From positions 1 to 50,598 of the forward strand of contig CADCIH010000017.1 in assembly GCA_902801465.1 (NCBI GenBank): a DNA stretch of 50,598 nt, read 5' to 3'. The position numbers and the translations under genes were made by a program. Of this stretch, positions 9,318 through 16,701 are shown one piece after another. Under the pieces are notes generated by a model. The model was not told the DNA's origin. It saw only the letters and a program-made list of their open reading frames with translations, and did no database searches. Origin of the DNA: an uncultured Bacteroidia bacterium (GTDB lineage: Bacteria > Bacteroidota > Bacteroidia > Bacteroidales > F082). Numbering within the stretch: position 1 is the first letter of the stretch; each line of letters begins with the position of its first letter.

Positions 9318-9916
9318 TATTGAATCTTTAATACTGCTGCCAGTTTTTCCTTTAGAGGTCGCTTGTCTTTTTCCAATGTTTTTGCGTCAATTGCTTTGGG
9401 TAGATACTCCTTTACTATGGTGTCAACATCAATATCCTCAAGTTTTGCCTCTCTACAGGGACGTGTATCAAATGTGGGAAGGCTCGCTGCGCAACGTTCA
9501 GCCAAGATTCTCTCTTCTTCAGCACTGGCAATATCTCTACGAGGACCTATACGAATGAATGTTCGTCCTCGATATCGAACAGGTGTATCAAACGATGGTG
9601 TCACCTCAACCACCAATACATCGCCATTCTCTGTCACCACCTTCTCTGTGCTCATCACAGGCAACGGTAAGATATTACCATCAGAGCGTATTCCGCTAAT
9701 TTTTTTCATCAGATCATCGTCCACCTTCAATCCATCTATCTCACCGTTATTCTTTACGCCTATCAGCAAATAGCCCTTCTTCCGAGAGCCCGGCATATCA
9801 TTAGCGAAAGCGCAGATAGCCTCTTGAAACTTATCCATATCCCCCGTCGAAGTTGTTAGTTCTATACGATAGTTTTCATCAATAGCAATGATTTCAAATA
9901 ATTCTTCTGTTGTCAT
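9317..9916 (-). CDS. AlbA_2 (Schlafen-type) putative DNA-binding protein, shortened
   Basis: 199 residues resembling the N-terminal AlbA_2 domain of Schlafen/RecG-like regulators: IELTTSTGDMDKFQEAICAFANDMPG (nucleic-acid binding start), GYLLIGVKNNGEIDGL, then VTPSFDTPVRYRGRTFIRIGPRR, and a helical end. Family members usually run to 380-500 residues with further ATP-binding-like and winged-helix parts; here the frame stops after the AlbA_2 part. The next frame, overlapping by one base, looks like the missing C-terminal winged helix. A -7 promoter element sits 26 bases upstream. The gene borders the AT-rich island, so it could be an old regulator of mobile DNA. Function uncertain; both pieces may be a pseudogene. 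Confidence 0.65.
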   Translation of the reverse strand: MTTEELFEIIAIDENYRIELTTSTGDMDKFQEAICAFANDMPGSRKKGYLLIGVKNNGEIDGLKVDDDLMKKISGIRSDGNILPLPVMSTEKVVTENGDVLVVEVTPSFDTPVRYRGRTFIRIGPRRDIASAEEERILAERCAASLPTFDTRPCREAKLEDIDVDTIVKEYLPKAIDAKTLEKDKRPLKEKLAAVLKIQ

Positions 9917-9941
9917 AATTAAAATTTTTATATTTAATGCA

Positions 9942-9949
9942 CAAAGATA
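9942..9949 (-). promoter_or_regulatory. Promoter -7 element of the AlbA_2 gene
   Basis: TATCTTTG on the minus strand (TAnnTTTG), 26 bases before the start codon at 9916. No clear -33 element at the expected distance. Confidence 0.5.
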
Positions 9950-10056
9950 TTAAAGATTCAGACAAAAATAGATTAATTATTTAAAATTTTCTTAAACAAG
10001 AAAACGAATTCAGGCAATATCTATCGAAAACGAGCAAATGGAAGTCGTAATAATTC

Positions 10057-10087
10057 TTGTATTATTCGATTTTTTCTCTTATTTTTG
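10057..10087 (+). promoter_or_regulatory. Promoter for the structured leader/ncRNA and possibly the operon
   Basis: TTG at 10057-10059, 20-base spacer, TATTTTTG at 10080-10087: both halves of the Bacteroidota promoter at good spacing. Transcription should begin near 10093, giving a leader of about 335 bases before the first operon gene, or a separate small RNA. Confidence 0.65.
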
Positions 10088-10094
10088 TACCGTC

Positions 10095-10141
10095 TTTGTC
10101 CAATATGGTCCTTATGCCATTAAGGACAAAAACAGCATATT
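10095..10141 (+). promoter_or_regulatory. Cluster of nested and competing hairpins at the RNA 5' end
   Basis: GTCCTTA (10108-10114) pairs perfectly with TAAGGAC (10121-10127) around a 6-base loop, and CAATATG (10101-10107) pairs with CATATTG (10135-10141) outside it. A competing pair, TTTGTCC (10095-10101) with GGACAAA (10124-10130), shares the GGAC arm and so excludes the first. Mutually exclusive stems just after a start site look like an attenuator or switch; this is inference. Confidence 0.4.
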
Positions 10142-10160
10142 GAAAGAAGGCGTTTGCCGC

Positions 10161-10333
10161 GCTTGTTTTTGGTTATCTTGAACCTGAGAAATTCAACAAA
10201 CCAAATCAAAAACAACGCAGAGGTAGATGCCGCGCTAGGATTATCACAACCTGATATATCCAAAAGCGTGGGTATCCGAGCTGCTTGTTTATTTGGTTGG
10301 GTTTCTCAGGACCTTAGATAACAAACATCCAGC
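10161..10333 (+). ncRNA. Candidate structured RNA (rod-like hairpin) or MITE-like palindrome
   Basis: The block folds on itself from end to end. The outer stem pairs GTTATCT...CCTGAGAAA (10172-10191) with TTTCTCAGG...GATAAC (10302-10322). Then ACCAAAT pairs with ATTTGGT and AAACAAcGCAG with CTGCTTGTTT. Further in, 10226-10236 pairs with 10265-10276, and the tip 10238-10245 pairs with 10253-10261 around a 7-base loop. Only small bulges interrupt about 150 bases. It lies 70 bases after a good promoter. Candidates are a diverged 6S-like RNA, a regulatory RNA of the downstream operon, or a short non-autonomous element with long inverted ends. No flanking target-site duplication was evident. Confidence 0.45.
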
Positions 10334-10427
10334 AAAAGATACCCCGCTTTCTTTTTCTATGTAGCAGAAAAACGAAAATGTTTCATTCCGGGTTTGGGTA
10401 TTTGACGGAAAAAAAGAGAATGGCTGA

Positions 10428-11669
10428 ATGAAAAACATTCATCTTGGTAAAATAGCATTATTTTTCCTTTTGGGATTTCTTCTTATTTCATGTGGGAGAG
10501 AAATCAACTCTAACTACGATCCTCATTTTACTGAAGATGGTTACAGAATAGTAACAGATTCGGCAGCACCTATAGATTCTTTAACAAAAGTGAAGTTCTA
10601 TGTCGAAGTATCAGGTAGTATGAATGGCTTTTTTAGAGCCAATCAATCCACAGAGTTCAAGAGGGATGTTTGGGAAATTCTTACTCATTACAAAAAAAAC
10701 TCTCAAGATGTAAGTGTTTTGACCAATGAGGGGAAGATCGGGCAAAGACTAAAAATGGAGGATTTTAAGGAAAAGATGGATCAAGGAAGATTTGTTTCAA
10801 ATGCTTCTACAAAAGTTCCCATTATGCTTCAATCGATCTTGTCGGATGTTGATTTTAGTAAAGGTGAAGCTGCTGTGTTAATATCTGATATGAAATATAG
10901 TCCTATGGGAAAAGACGCTAAAGTATTAATGACACATTATCCTACCGATATTAGTGATACTTTGAGGGGTAGCGAAAAAGCTATTTGTCTAGTTTGTGCA
11001 ACTTCCGTTTATTTAGATAGCAATGGGCATTCAAGTTGCGATTCGTCACCTTATTATTATCTGATAATAGGAAATGAAGGTGGAGTTGCAGAGTTGCGTG
11101 ATGGTATTTCGATTTTGTTGAATAACAACCATGCTTTTGTTGATAATATCGAAAGTGGCTTTAATTACGGGATGATAACACATGGATTTGGTATTCCTAG
11201 AAACAGTACTCAATTGAACTCCAACGAACCAACCTTTATTGAATATGCAGAAGCAGATGAAACAGACACGTGTACGATTTACCTAAATGTTGATTTGTCT
11301 CCTTATAGATGGTCTCTCGCAGATGAGAATTCTCTGAAGAGAGCATTCAAAGCAACAACGCTTTATGGATCAAAGTTGATGGTAGATATTGATACTATAG
11401 ACGTAAAGATAGAGGGTCTTATTCGGACTGTGACTGCAACTGTACGGTTAATGGTTTTTAGTATGCCAACAGAATCCGATGTAATCGAATGGACCTTGGA
11501 ACTGCCCAGCACTGATACATCATTCTTTTCTCCTTATTTCGGAGCAGTTGAAGAAAATGATTGTTCAAAATCATATTCTATAGAGGGGTTTATTAAAGGA
11601 ATGTTCTATCGAGGTTTTAATAATCAAACTCTCGAACCCAATTATATTTTAGTTTCAAAAAATAGTTAG
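10428..11669 (+). CDS. vWA-like lipoprotein, first gene of the eight-gene operon
   Basis: 413 residues. A lipoprotein signal ends in the lipobox LISC with Cys22, so the protein should be membrane-anchored outside the cytoplasm. The fold appears related to von Willebrand factor A: strand KVKFYVEV followed by the MIDAS-like motif EVSGSMNGF (Glu60, Ser62, Ser64, with Glu replacing the usual Asp), Thr128 in NASTKVP, and Asp154 in AVLISDMKYSP. vWA domains bind partners through a metal at this site. The C-terminal half (about 210-413) is beta-rich and not recognised. A five-base gap separates it from the next gene. Codon use is AT-rich compared with the flanking housekeeping genes. I infer an external sensor or anchor for the machine; no closer family name can be supported. 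Confidence 0.75.
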   Translation: MKNIHLGKIALFFLLGFLLISCGREINSNYDPHFTEDGYRIVTDSAAPIDSLTKVKFYVEVSGSMNGFFRANQSTEFKRDVWEILTHYKKNSQDVSVLTNEGKIGQRLKMEDFKEKMDQGRFVSNASTKVPIMLQSILSDVDFSKGEAAVLISDMKYSPMGKDAKVLMTHYPTDISDTLRGSEKAICLVCATSVYLDSNGHSSCDSSPYYYLIIGNEGGVAELRDGISILLNNNHAFVDNIESGFNYGMITHGFGIPRNSTQLNSNEPTFIEYAEADETDTCTIYLNVDLSPYRWSLADENSLKRAFKATTLYGSKLMVDIDTIDVKIEGLIRTVTATVRLMVFSMPTESDVIEWTLELPSTDTSFFSPYFGAVEENDCSKSYSIEGFIKGMFYRGFNNQTLEPNYILVSKNS

Positions 11670-11674
11670 TCGTT

Positions 11675-12118
11675 ATGAAATTACTGAAGTTGTATCAATG
11701 GATTGCTGGAAAAATGACAGATTTTATCAGTCAATTCCAAAACAATGACAGCTTGTATCAACAAGCCAGGACTTTTTGGGGCAAATTGGAAGGCATCTCA
11801 ACAATACTTCTTATCATCGCTTTGGTGATAGGAGTTTTGTTTGCCGTAATCTACTATAAGCCTTACAACAACAAACCAGGAAGGCACTATACGCCCAAAC
11901 ATTGGATAATTTTCTTGGTCATGACATTTGTGATGGCTTTCTTGTTGACATTAGGCTTTGAATATATCGCCGTGGCTCCTCATCTTAAAGGAGCATTGTT
12001 ACTTGAAACTAAAATTGCACTTGGGAACGGTATCTATGCTTCAGCATTGTATTTCATAGTTTCGGTTTTGTGGTGCAATGCGCTACAGACTAACGCATAC
12101 AGATTGTTTAAATTCTAA
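11675..12118 (+). CDS. Small three-helix membrane protein of the operon
   Basis: 147 residues with three predicted transmembrane helices at about 41-60 (ISTILLIIALVIGVLFAVIY), 77-100 and 114-134. The N-terminal 35 residues are polar with aromatic residues, and the loop between helices 1 and 2 is basic (YYKPYNNKPGRHYTPKHW). I recognise no family. Its place between a lipoprotein and a tubulin-like protein, with gaps of 5 and 12 bases, suggests a membrane adaptor that links outside and inside components. That role is inferred from context only. Confidence 0.7.
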   Translation: MKLLKLYQWIAGKMTDFISQFQNNDSLYQQARTFWGKLEGISTILLIIALVIGVLFAVIYYKPYNNKPGRHYTPKHWIIFLVMTFVMAFLLTLGFEYIAVAPHLKGALLLETKIALGNGIYASALYFIVSVLWCNALQTNAYRLFKF

Positions 12119-12130
12119 ACTCTACCCGAC

Positions 12131-13528
12131 ATGAAAAAAGTATTTGTTTTTTGCATTGGTGGTACTGGCATCCGCGTGATGAAGAGCATCACGATGCTGA
12201 TGGCAAGCGGAATGAGTACAAACGGTTTTACTGTTGTACCTGTTATCCTTGACCCACATCTGGATTTAGAGGAAAAGAAAAATCTTCATTCATTGATAGA
12301 GTCATACGAGGAAATCTATAAGCACTCCGTCAATAGTGGAACATCAACACTGAATTCCCTCGACGGCTTTTTCAACTCTCAAATGCTTACCATTGGAGAG
12401 CTCAATGAACAGCTCAACGACACGCAACAAGCGGCTGGAAACAAAGAAAAGTTCCGTTCTTATATCAATGTGGCGAATTTGGGCGCAGATAATGTTAACA
12501 ACTATTTCGTACAGACACTGTTTTCAAATAAGAATCTAAACAACCCTTTGTCTGTCGGCTTTAAGGGCAATCCAAATGTTGGCACCGTGGTGCTTGGAGA
12601 AATGATAGAGGGAGCTGACTGGTTCAAAGCGTTCAAGACACAATGCGAGAAAGACGACAGAGTGTTTATCATAAGTTCCATTTTTGGAGGAACTGGAGCA
12701 TCGGGTTATCCATTGCTTGAAAAGAAGATTAAGGGAGCAAATGATATTCCCACAGTAAAAAATGCTCTAATGGGTGCTGTGACCGTTTTGCCGTACTATG
12801 GTCTGAAAGACCCTATGACAACGGGTAGCGATATTGACTCTGCCAACTTCTATACTAAGACCAAAGCCGCTCTTGCCTACTATCAAAACACTGTGCAGTC
12901 GGATTATCTTTACTACGCAGGAGAAAAGACTTTGAGGCAGGTATATGAGAATGATGAAAAGAAGCAAGAGGACACTGCAAACTTCATCGAGTTGGTGGCT
13001 GCATCCGCCTTGTTTGATTTCTTGAAAAGAGAAAGACCGGATAGAACGCAATATTTGACTAGGACAATTGATGATGACAAAGATTCTTTAGACCTCGTTT
13101 CGATGGGTAGTGGCTATAAGGATATTGTCAAGTGCGTTGCCGATTACATGATTTTGAGAACCTTCATTCAAAATCTGCCCAACGAGAATTACTTTCCATT
13201 GAAGAAAAACAGAGGACTGGATAGCAGCTTCTATAATGATGCTGCGTTCCAATCATTGGTGCGCTTTACTGAGAAGTACTATCAGTGGTATTTTGAACTA
13301 TCGACAAACAAACGCGCGTTTGCTCCGTTGCACTATGACAATATCAAACAAATGGATGGATGGGTAAAAACCATCGACCTTGAAGCAAAAGACGACTCTT
13401 ACTATTTGCTTCGCATGATTGAGGCTAGTAATAGATACACGAAGAAGGATCATAGCAACAAATTTAGGTTCTTCCTGCAATTCGCCTATGAAGCGATAAA
13501 TGGTTTCACTCAAAAAATAATGAAATAA
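12131..13528 (+). CDS. Tubulin/FtsZ-like protein (Tubulin_2-type)
   Basis: 465 residues. It begins with a Rossmann-like strand-loop FVFCIGGTGIRVMKS (Gly10-Gly13), the nucleotide-contact loop of tubulin-like GTPases. At residues 180-196 it has IISSIFGGTGASGYPLL, matching the tubulin/FtsZ signature GGGTG(S/T)G with one change, and later NFYTKTKAALAYY, placed like the helix that follows the GTPase domain core. It is not the cell-division FtsZ: the usual FtsZ segments around the signature and the C-terminal tail are missing. Bacterial tubulin-like families near vWA proteins have been predicted to remodel membranes. Whether it polymerises or binds GTP is untested. Only 3 bases separate it from the next gene. 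Confidence 0.75.
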   Translation: MKKVFVFCIGGTGIRVMKSITMLMASGMSTNGFTVVPVILDPHLDLEEKKNLHSLIESYEEIYKHSVNSGTSTLNSLDGFFNSQMLTIGELNEQLNDTQQAAGNKEKFRSYINVANLGADNVNNYFVQTLFSNKNLNNPLSVGFKGNPNVGTVVLGEMIEGADWFKAFKTQCEKDDRVFIISSIFGGTGASGYPLLEKKIKGANDIPTVKNALMGAVTVLPYYGLKDPMTTGSDIDSANFYTKTKAALAYYQNTVQSDYLYYAGEKTLRQVYENDEKKQEDTANFIELVAASALFDFLKRERPDRTQYLTRTIDDDKDSLDLVSMGSGYKDIVKCVADYMILRTFIQNLPNENYFPLKKNRGLDSSFYNDAAFQSLVRFTEKYYQWYFELSTNKRAFAPLHYDNIKQMDGWVKTIDLEAKDDSYYLLRMIEASNRYTKKDHSNKFRFFLQFAYEAINGFTQKIMK

Positions 13529-13531
13529 GAT

Positions 13532-16500
13532 ATGGCAAAAGTTGATTTGAATATTGTGGATCGTGGCACATCGGGAAGCGGTGTTTGGATTCCAGAAAAT
13601 GATGCACTAACTCCTAATGATCTCGACAAGGTTATTGAACAGAAAACCGACAATAGCGGTGCATTGAACTCATTGCCCACTCCTTTTGCCAGGTTTTTTG
13701 TGGCTCGCGAAGCATTCAGAAGAGTCAACGAAGAAAAACTGGATACAAAAAAAGCTGCGGGTTTTGCCTATACTCAATTGGTTTCGGACATTCTTGATGT
13801 CTATGAATTGTTGTTTAACCTGAAATACCATAGAAACAACACATGGAAAGATGGCCAAAAGTTGGAGTTGAGAGAATGGAATAGCAAGGAGAATTTGGAT
13901 TATCTCAAAGCGAAGATGCCAGTTTTATACAATTCTGTAGTTGATTATTACAAGACAGATATTATTGAGGATAAGTTGTATTTTCTCGTCTATACTGAAA
14001 ACGGCAAAGAAGTGTTGCTGGCTTGCAGTTCACCCATCACTGGGTTTGTTACACCCCCTGACATGGACAAGGCCATTCTGAAGAAGGATAATACCGCTAC
14101 TATCTGTTTTGCTGGTGAGCAATATCAAAACCTGCATATTAGGAGAAAATCAGGTGGAGAGTATTTTAGAGGTGATGTCAGATTGTTTGACAAGAGGGAG
14201 GCAGAGTTTAAGAATTACATGTACACAATGTTGTTCGGCACAGATACCGTTGACCAGAGATTTAAGGCCATCAAAGAATATGTGCGTAGTTTTAATAACG
14301 ACCCCGAGATACGTAATGATTTCAGATTAAAAACAACCCCTGTGTTGACTGACCAGAATGATGGTTTAGTGATAAACGGCCTTCATATTCAATCTTCAGA
14401 TGAGATTGACATCAATAGTTATTTCACAGACACTATGATTCGGGTGCCTTATCGAATTTCTAGAGGAAACTTCAAATCTGTCGTTTACCAGAACGATGTT
14501 CGGGGTCGAGATTATGACTATTTGCTGCCCTTCAAGCCCGAAGTGATGAATCTTTTTGATGGAAAAGAACTGGACTCTGATGTTCACATCAATAGAAATT
14601 CAGTTACAGTGAAGTTGCGTTATAATGGAATAGAATATTCTAAAGAATACTCACAAGACAGCTTCCGTGCCGGGCATGGCAGAATCGTTGACTTGCAAGG
14701 AGCGAAGATTAATTTTGACCTTGGCATTTTCCCCAATATCCTTTCTTATAAGGATGTAGAAAATAATTATTTCAAGGTGCTTGTGGTTGCAGCCGATGAA
14801 GATGTTGATGCGCCAAACTTTAATATTGACCAAATCAATCTTGCATTTTTCAAGCAAGCCGAAAATGGTTTTAAGCAGATAAAAGAAGTTGTCCCAGAAG
14901 ACATGGCTGAATATGGTGTGGAGCCTGCTGTAGTTCGCTCACGCCAAAAAACCGATGTGGAAGAAAGCGGCACAAAGTTCTACGAGCTATTCAATACTGC
15001 GTTTGACATGATTGAAGTCAATGTGATGGGTAACTCGGGGCTGTTGATGCCAGTATGGCAACATAGTCAAGCTAGTAATGAAACCTTTACTTATGCAATA
15101 GACCTTGGAACGTCAAATACGTTCATGTCGCGTTGTAAAAACGACAGCCAAGGTAATCCGGATCTTAGCAAAAAGCCCGAACTCTTCAGGATGGATAAGA
15201 CGATGGTGAATTACATGCATGAGTATTCGGACGACTCTCAGTATTCCATTACTCGCCGCATAGAAGATTCGATTTTCGACAAGGCGAGGAATAAAATCAA
15301 GACGGAATTCGTGCCAGCTGTTATCGACGGCAAGGATTACAAATTCCCCATTCGCACTGCATTGTGTGGCATTCGCACCACGACCAACAAGCCCAAATTG
15401 TTTGATAATCACAACATCGCTTTTTTCTATGAAAAATATATGGCAAACGATGACCAGAATGTGAATACAGACATCAAATGGGAACAAAACGAGGACAAAT
15501 TGCGTGTTTTTGTCAGGGAACTGCTGCTCATCATTAAGTGTGACATACTGCAAAGGAATGGCGACCTTGACAGAACTAATCTTGTTTGGTTTAGTCCTTT
15601 GAGCTTTATGGGGAACACCAGAGAGGTATATCAGAACATTTGGAATACGGAGCCGAAGAATATCCTATTCATTCAGCCCCAACAAATCGTTCGCTATTCT
15701 GAATCCGAAGCACCATATTATTACTATAAGAAGATGGACTACATTAAAGATTCTGATGCGGTTACTGTCATTGATATTGGTGGTGGTTCGACTGATTTCG
15801 TGTATTTCAAGGATAATGAGCCACAGGTCGCCAATTCCGTTCATTTCGGATGCGATGTGCTTTGGGAAAATGGTTTCAATGCGTTTGCAAATGTGCGGGA
15901 GAATGGTATTTTCAAGAAATACGTTGACACCATTCGCTTCCAAAGAAAAGACCTTGAGGACTTGAATGAGTGTTTTAAGAATGTCGATTCTGTGAAAACC
16001 AAAGATATTATCAATTTCTGGCTGAGTAACGCCAAGGATTGTGACATCATTAAGTTTATGAGCCAAGACTTCAAGCCTGTGTTTGTATACCATTTAACCT
16101 GCATTCTGTTCTATATGGCCAATATGTACAAAGAGAAAGGGTTGGATGCCCCAAGAACTGTTGTTTTCAGCGGAAATGGAAGTAAATACATAGACAACTT
16201 TATTTCAAGCGAAAACATTGCTCTGAAAAAAATCATCGATTTGATTTTCAAAACGGTATATGGTGGAAACCATGATGTTAACATCAAGTTACCCGAGGAA
16301 CGTAAAGAGTCTACTTGTTATGGTGGCTTGTATCGCGATAAGAACGCTCCAATCGTGAAAGATATTGTTTATCAAGGCGATGTGGCAAAAAGTTACGAGA
16401 AGGTTGGCGATATGAACAACAACTTGGATTCTTTGAAAGCCGCTTTGCTGACAAAGTATAAGAATCTCGCAGCTTTGTACAAGTCGGTTATAGAACTTCT

Positions 16501-16696
16501 CAAACAAGAGAAGATTATTGACGGGAAATCGGACACACGCAGATATGTCAGCAAGGCTGAGGAAGATATGGGTACACCTTTCACCACCTATTATAAGACG
16601 CAAGTCAAGGAAAAGTATGGAGAAGAAGTCATCTATAACGATTCCGTATTTTTCTTGCCTGTAATCAATAAGGTTTTTGAAATGACTAAAATCTAA
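13532..16696 (+). CDS. Large actin/Hsp70-fold ATPase with novel N-terminal region
   Basis: 1054 residues. From about residue 518 to 920 an actin/Hsp70-fold ATPase can be followed: phosphate-1 motif YAIDLGTSNTFMSR (Asp524), phosphate-2 motif VIDIGGGSTDFVYF (Asp748), and adenosine motif VVFSGNGSKYID (Gly881-Gly883). The first 515 residues are unlike Hsp70 and unrecognised, apparently mixed alpha/beta; the last 130 are helical and charged. No substrate-binding domain of DnaK type is present. Large bacterial proteins of this layout, such as SrfB-type virulence factors, are worth comparing, but I cannot confirm kinship. Sitting beside a tubulin-like gene, it may assemble or remodel an envelope complex using ATP. 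The start ATG lies 3 bases after the previous stop. Confidence 0.75.
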   Translation: MAKVDLNIVDRGTSGSGVWIPENDALTPNDLDKVIEQKTDNSGALNSLPTPFARFFVAREAFRRVNEEKLDTKKAAGFAYTQLVSDILDVYELLFNLKYHRNNTWKDGQKLELREWNSKENLDYLKAKMPVLYNSVVDYYKTDIIEDKLYFLVYTENGKEVLLACSSPITGFVTPPDMDKAILKKDNTATICFAGEQYQNLHIRRKSGGEYFRGDVRLFDKREAEFKNYMYTMLFGTDTVDQRFKAIKEYVRSFNNDPEIRNDFRLKTTPVLTDQNDGLVINGLHIQSSDEIDINSYFTDTMIRVPYRISRGNFKSVVYQNDVRGRDYDYLLPFKPEVMNLFDGKELDSDVHINRNSVTVKLRYNGIEYSKEYSQDSFRAGHGRIVDLQGAKINFDLGIFPNILSYKDVENNYFKVLVVAADEDVDAPNFNIDQINLAFFKQAENGFKQIKEVVPEDMAEYGVEPAVVRSRQKTDVEESGTKFYELFNTAFDMIEVNVMGNSGLLMPVWQHSQASNETFTYAIDLGTSNTFMSRCKNDSQGNPDLSKKPELFRMDKTMVNYMHEYSDDSQYSITRRIEDSIFDKARNKIKTEFVPAVIDGKDYKFPIRTALCGIRTTTNKPKLFDNHNIAFFYEKYMANDDQNVNTDIKWEQNEDKLRVFVRELLLIIKCDILQRNGDLDRTNLVWFSPLSFMGNTREVYQNIWNTEPKNILFIQPQQIVRYSESEAPYYYYKKMDYIKDSDAVTVIDIGGGSTDFVYFKDNEPQVANSVHFGCDVLWENGFNAFANVRENGIFKKYVDTIRFQRKDLEDLNECFKNVDSVKTKDIINFWLSNAKDCDIIKFMSQDFKPVFVYHLTCILFYMANMYKEKGLDAPRTVVFSGNGSKYIDNFISSENIALKKIIDLIFKTVYGGNHDVNIKLPEERKESTCYGGLYRDKNAPIVKDIVYQGDVAKSYEKVGDMNNNLDSLKAALLTKYKNLAALYKSVIELLKQEKIIDGKSDTRRYVSKAEEDMGTPFTTYYKTQVKEKYGEEVIYNDSVFFLPVINKVFEMTKI

Positions 16697-16701
16697 GGTC
16701 T

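Larger units (their letters stand above)
9950..10427. other. AT-rich stretch without a protein gene, upstream of the operon
   Basis: 478 bases between the AlbA_2 promoter and the first gene of the eight-gene operon. It holds a well-formed plus-strand promoter (10057-10087), a hairpin cluster (10095-10141), and a rod-like self-complementary block (10161-10333). The last 95 bases show only weak structure (ATACCC near 10340 can pair with GGGTAT near 10395). A minimal ORF, ATG GCT GAA TGA at 10420-10431, overlaps the first operon ATG at 10428. I see no convincing protein gene. Confidence 0.6.

Noticed and set aside
10039-10179. 47-residue frame with ATG at 10039
   Set aside because: Covers the promoter and hairpins; hydrophobic start then random residues; no ribosome-binding site.
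10124-10321. Frame without ATG across the rod-like hairpin, with a helix-turn-helix-like string (LGLSQPDISKSV)
   Set aside because: No ATG, poor TTG-only starts, and base pairing explains the sequence better. Kept in mind as a possible remnant of a regulator.
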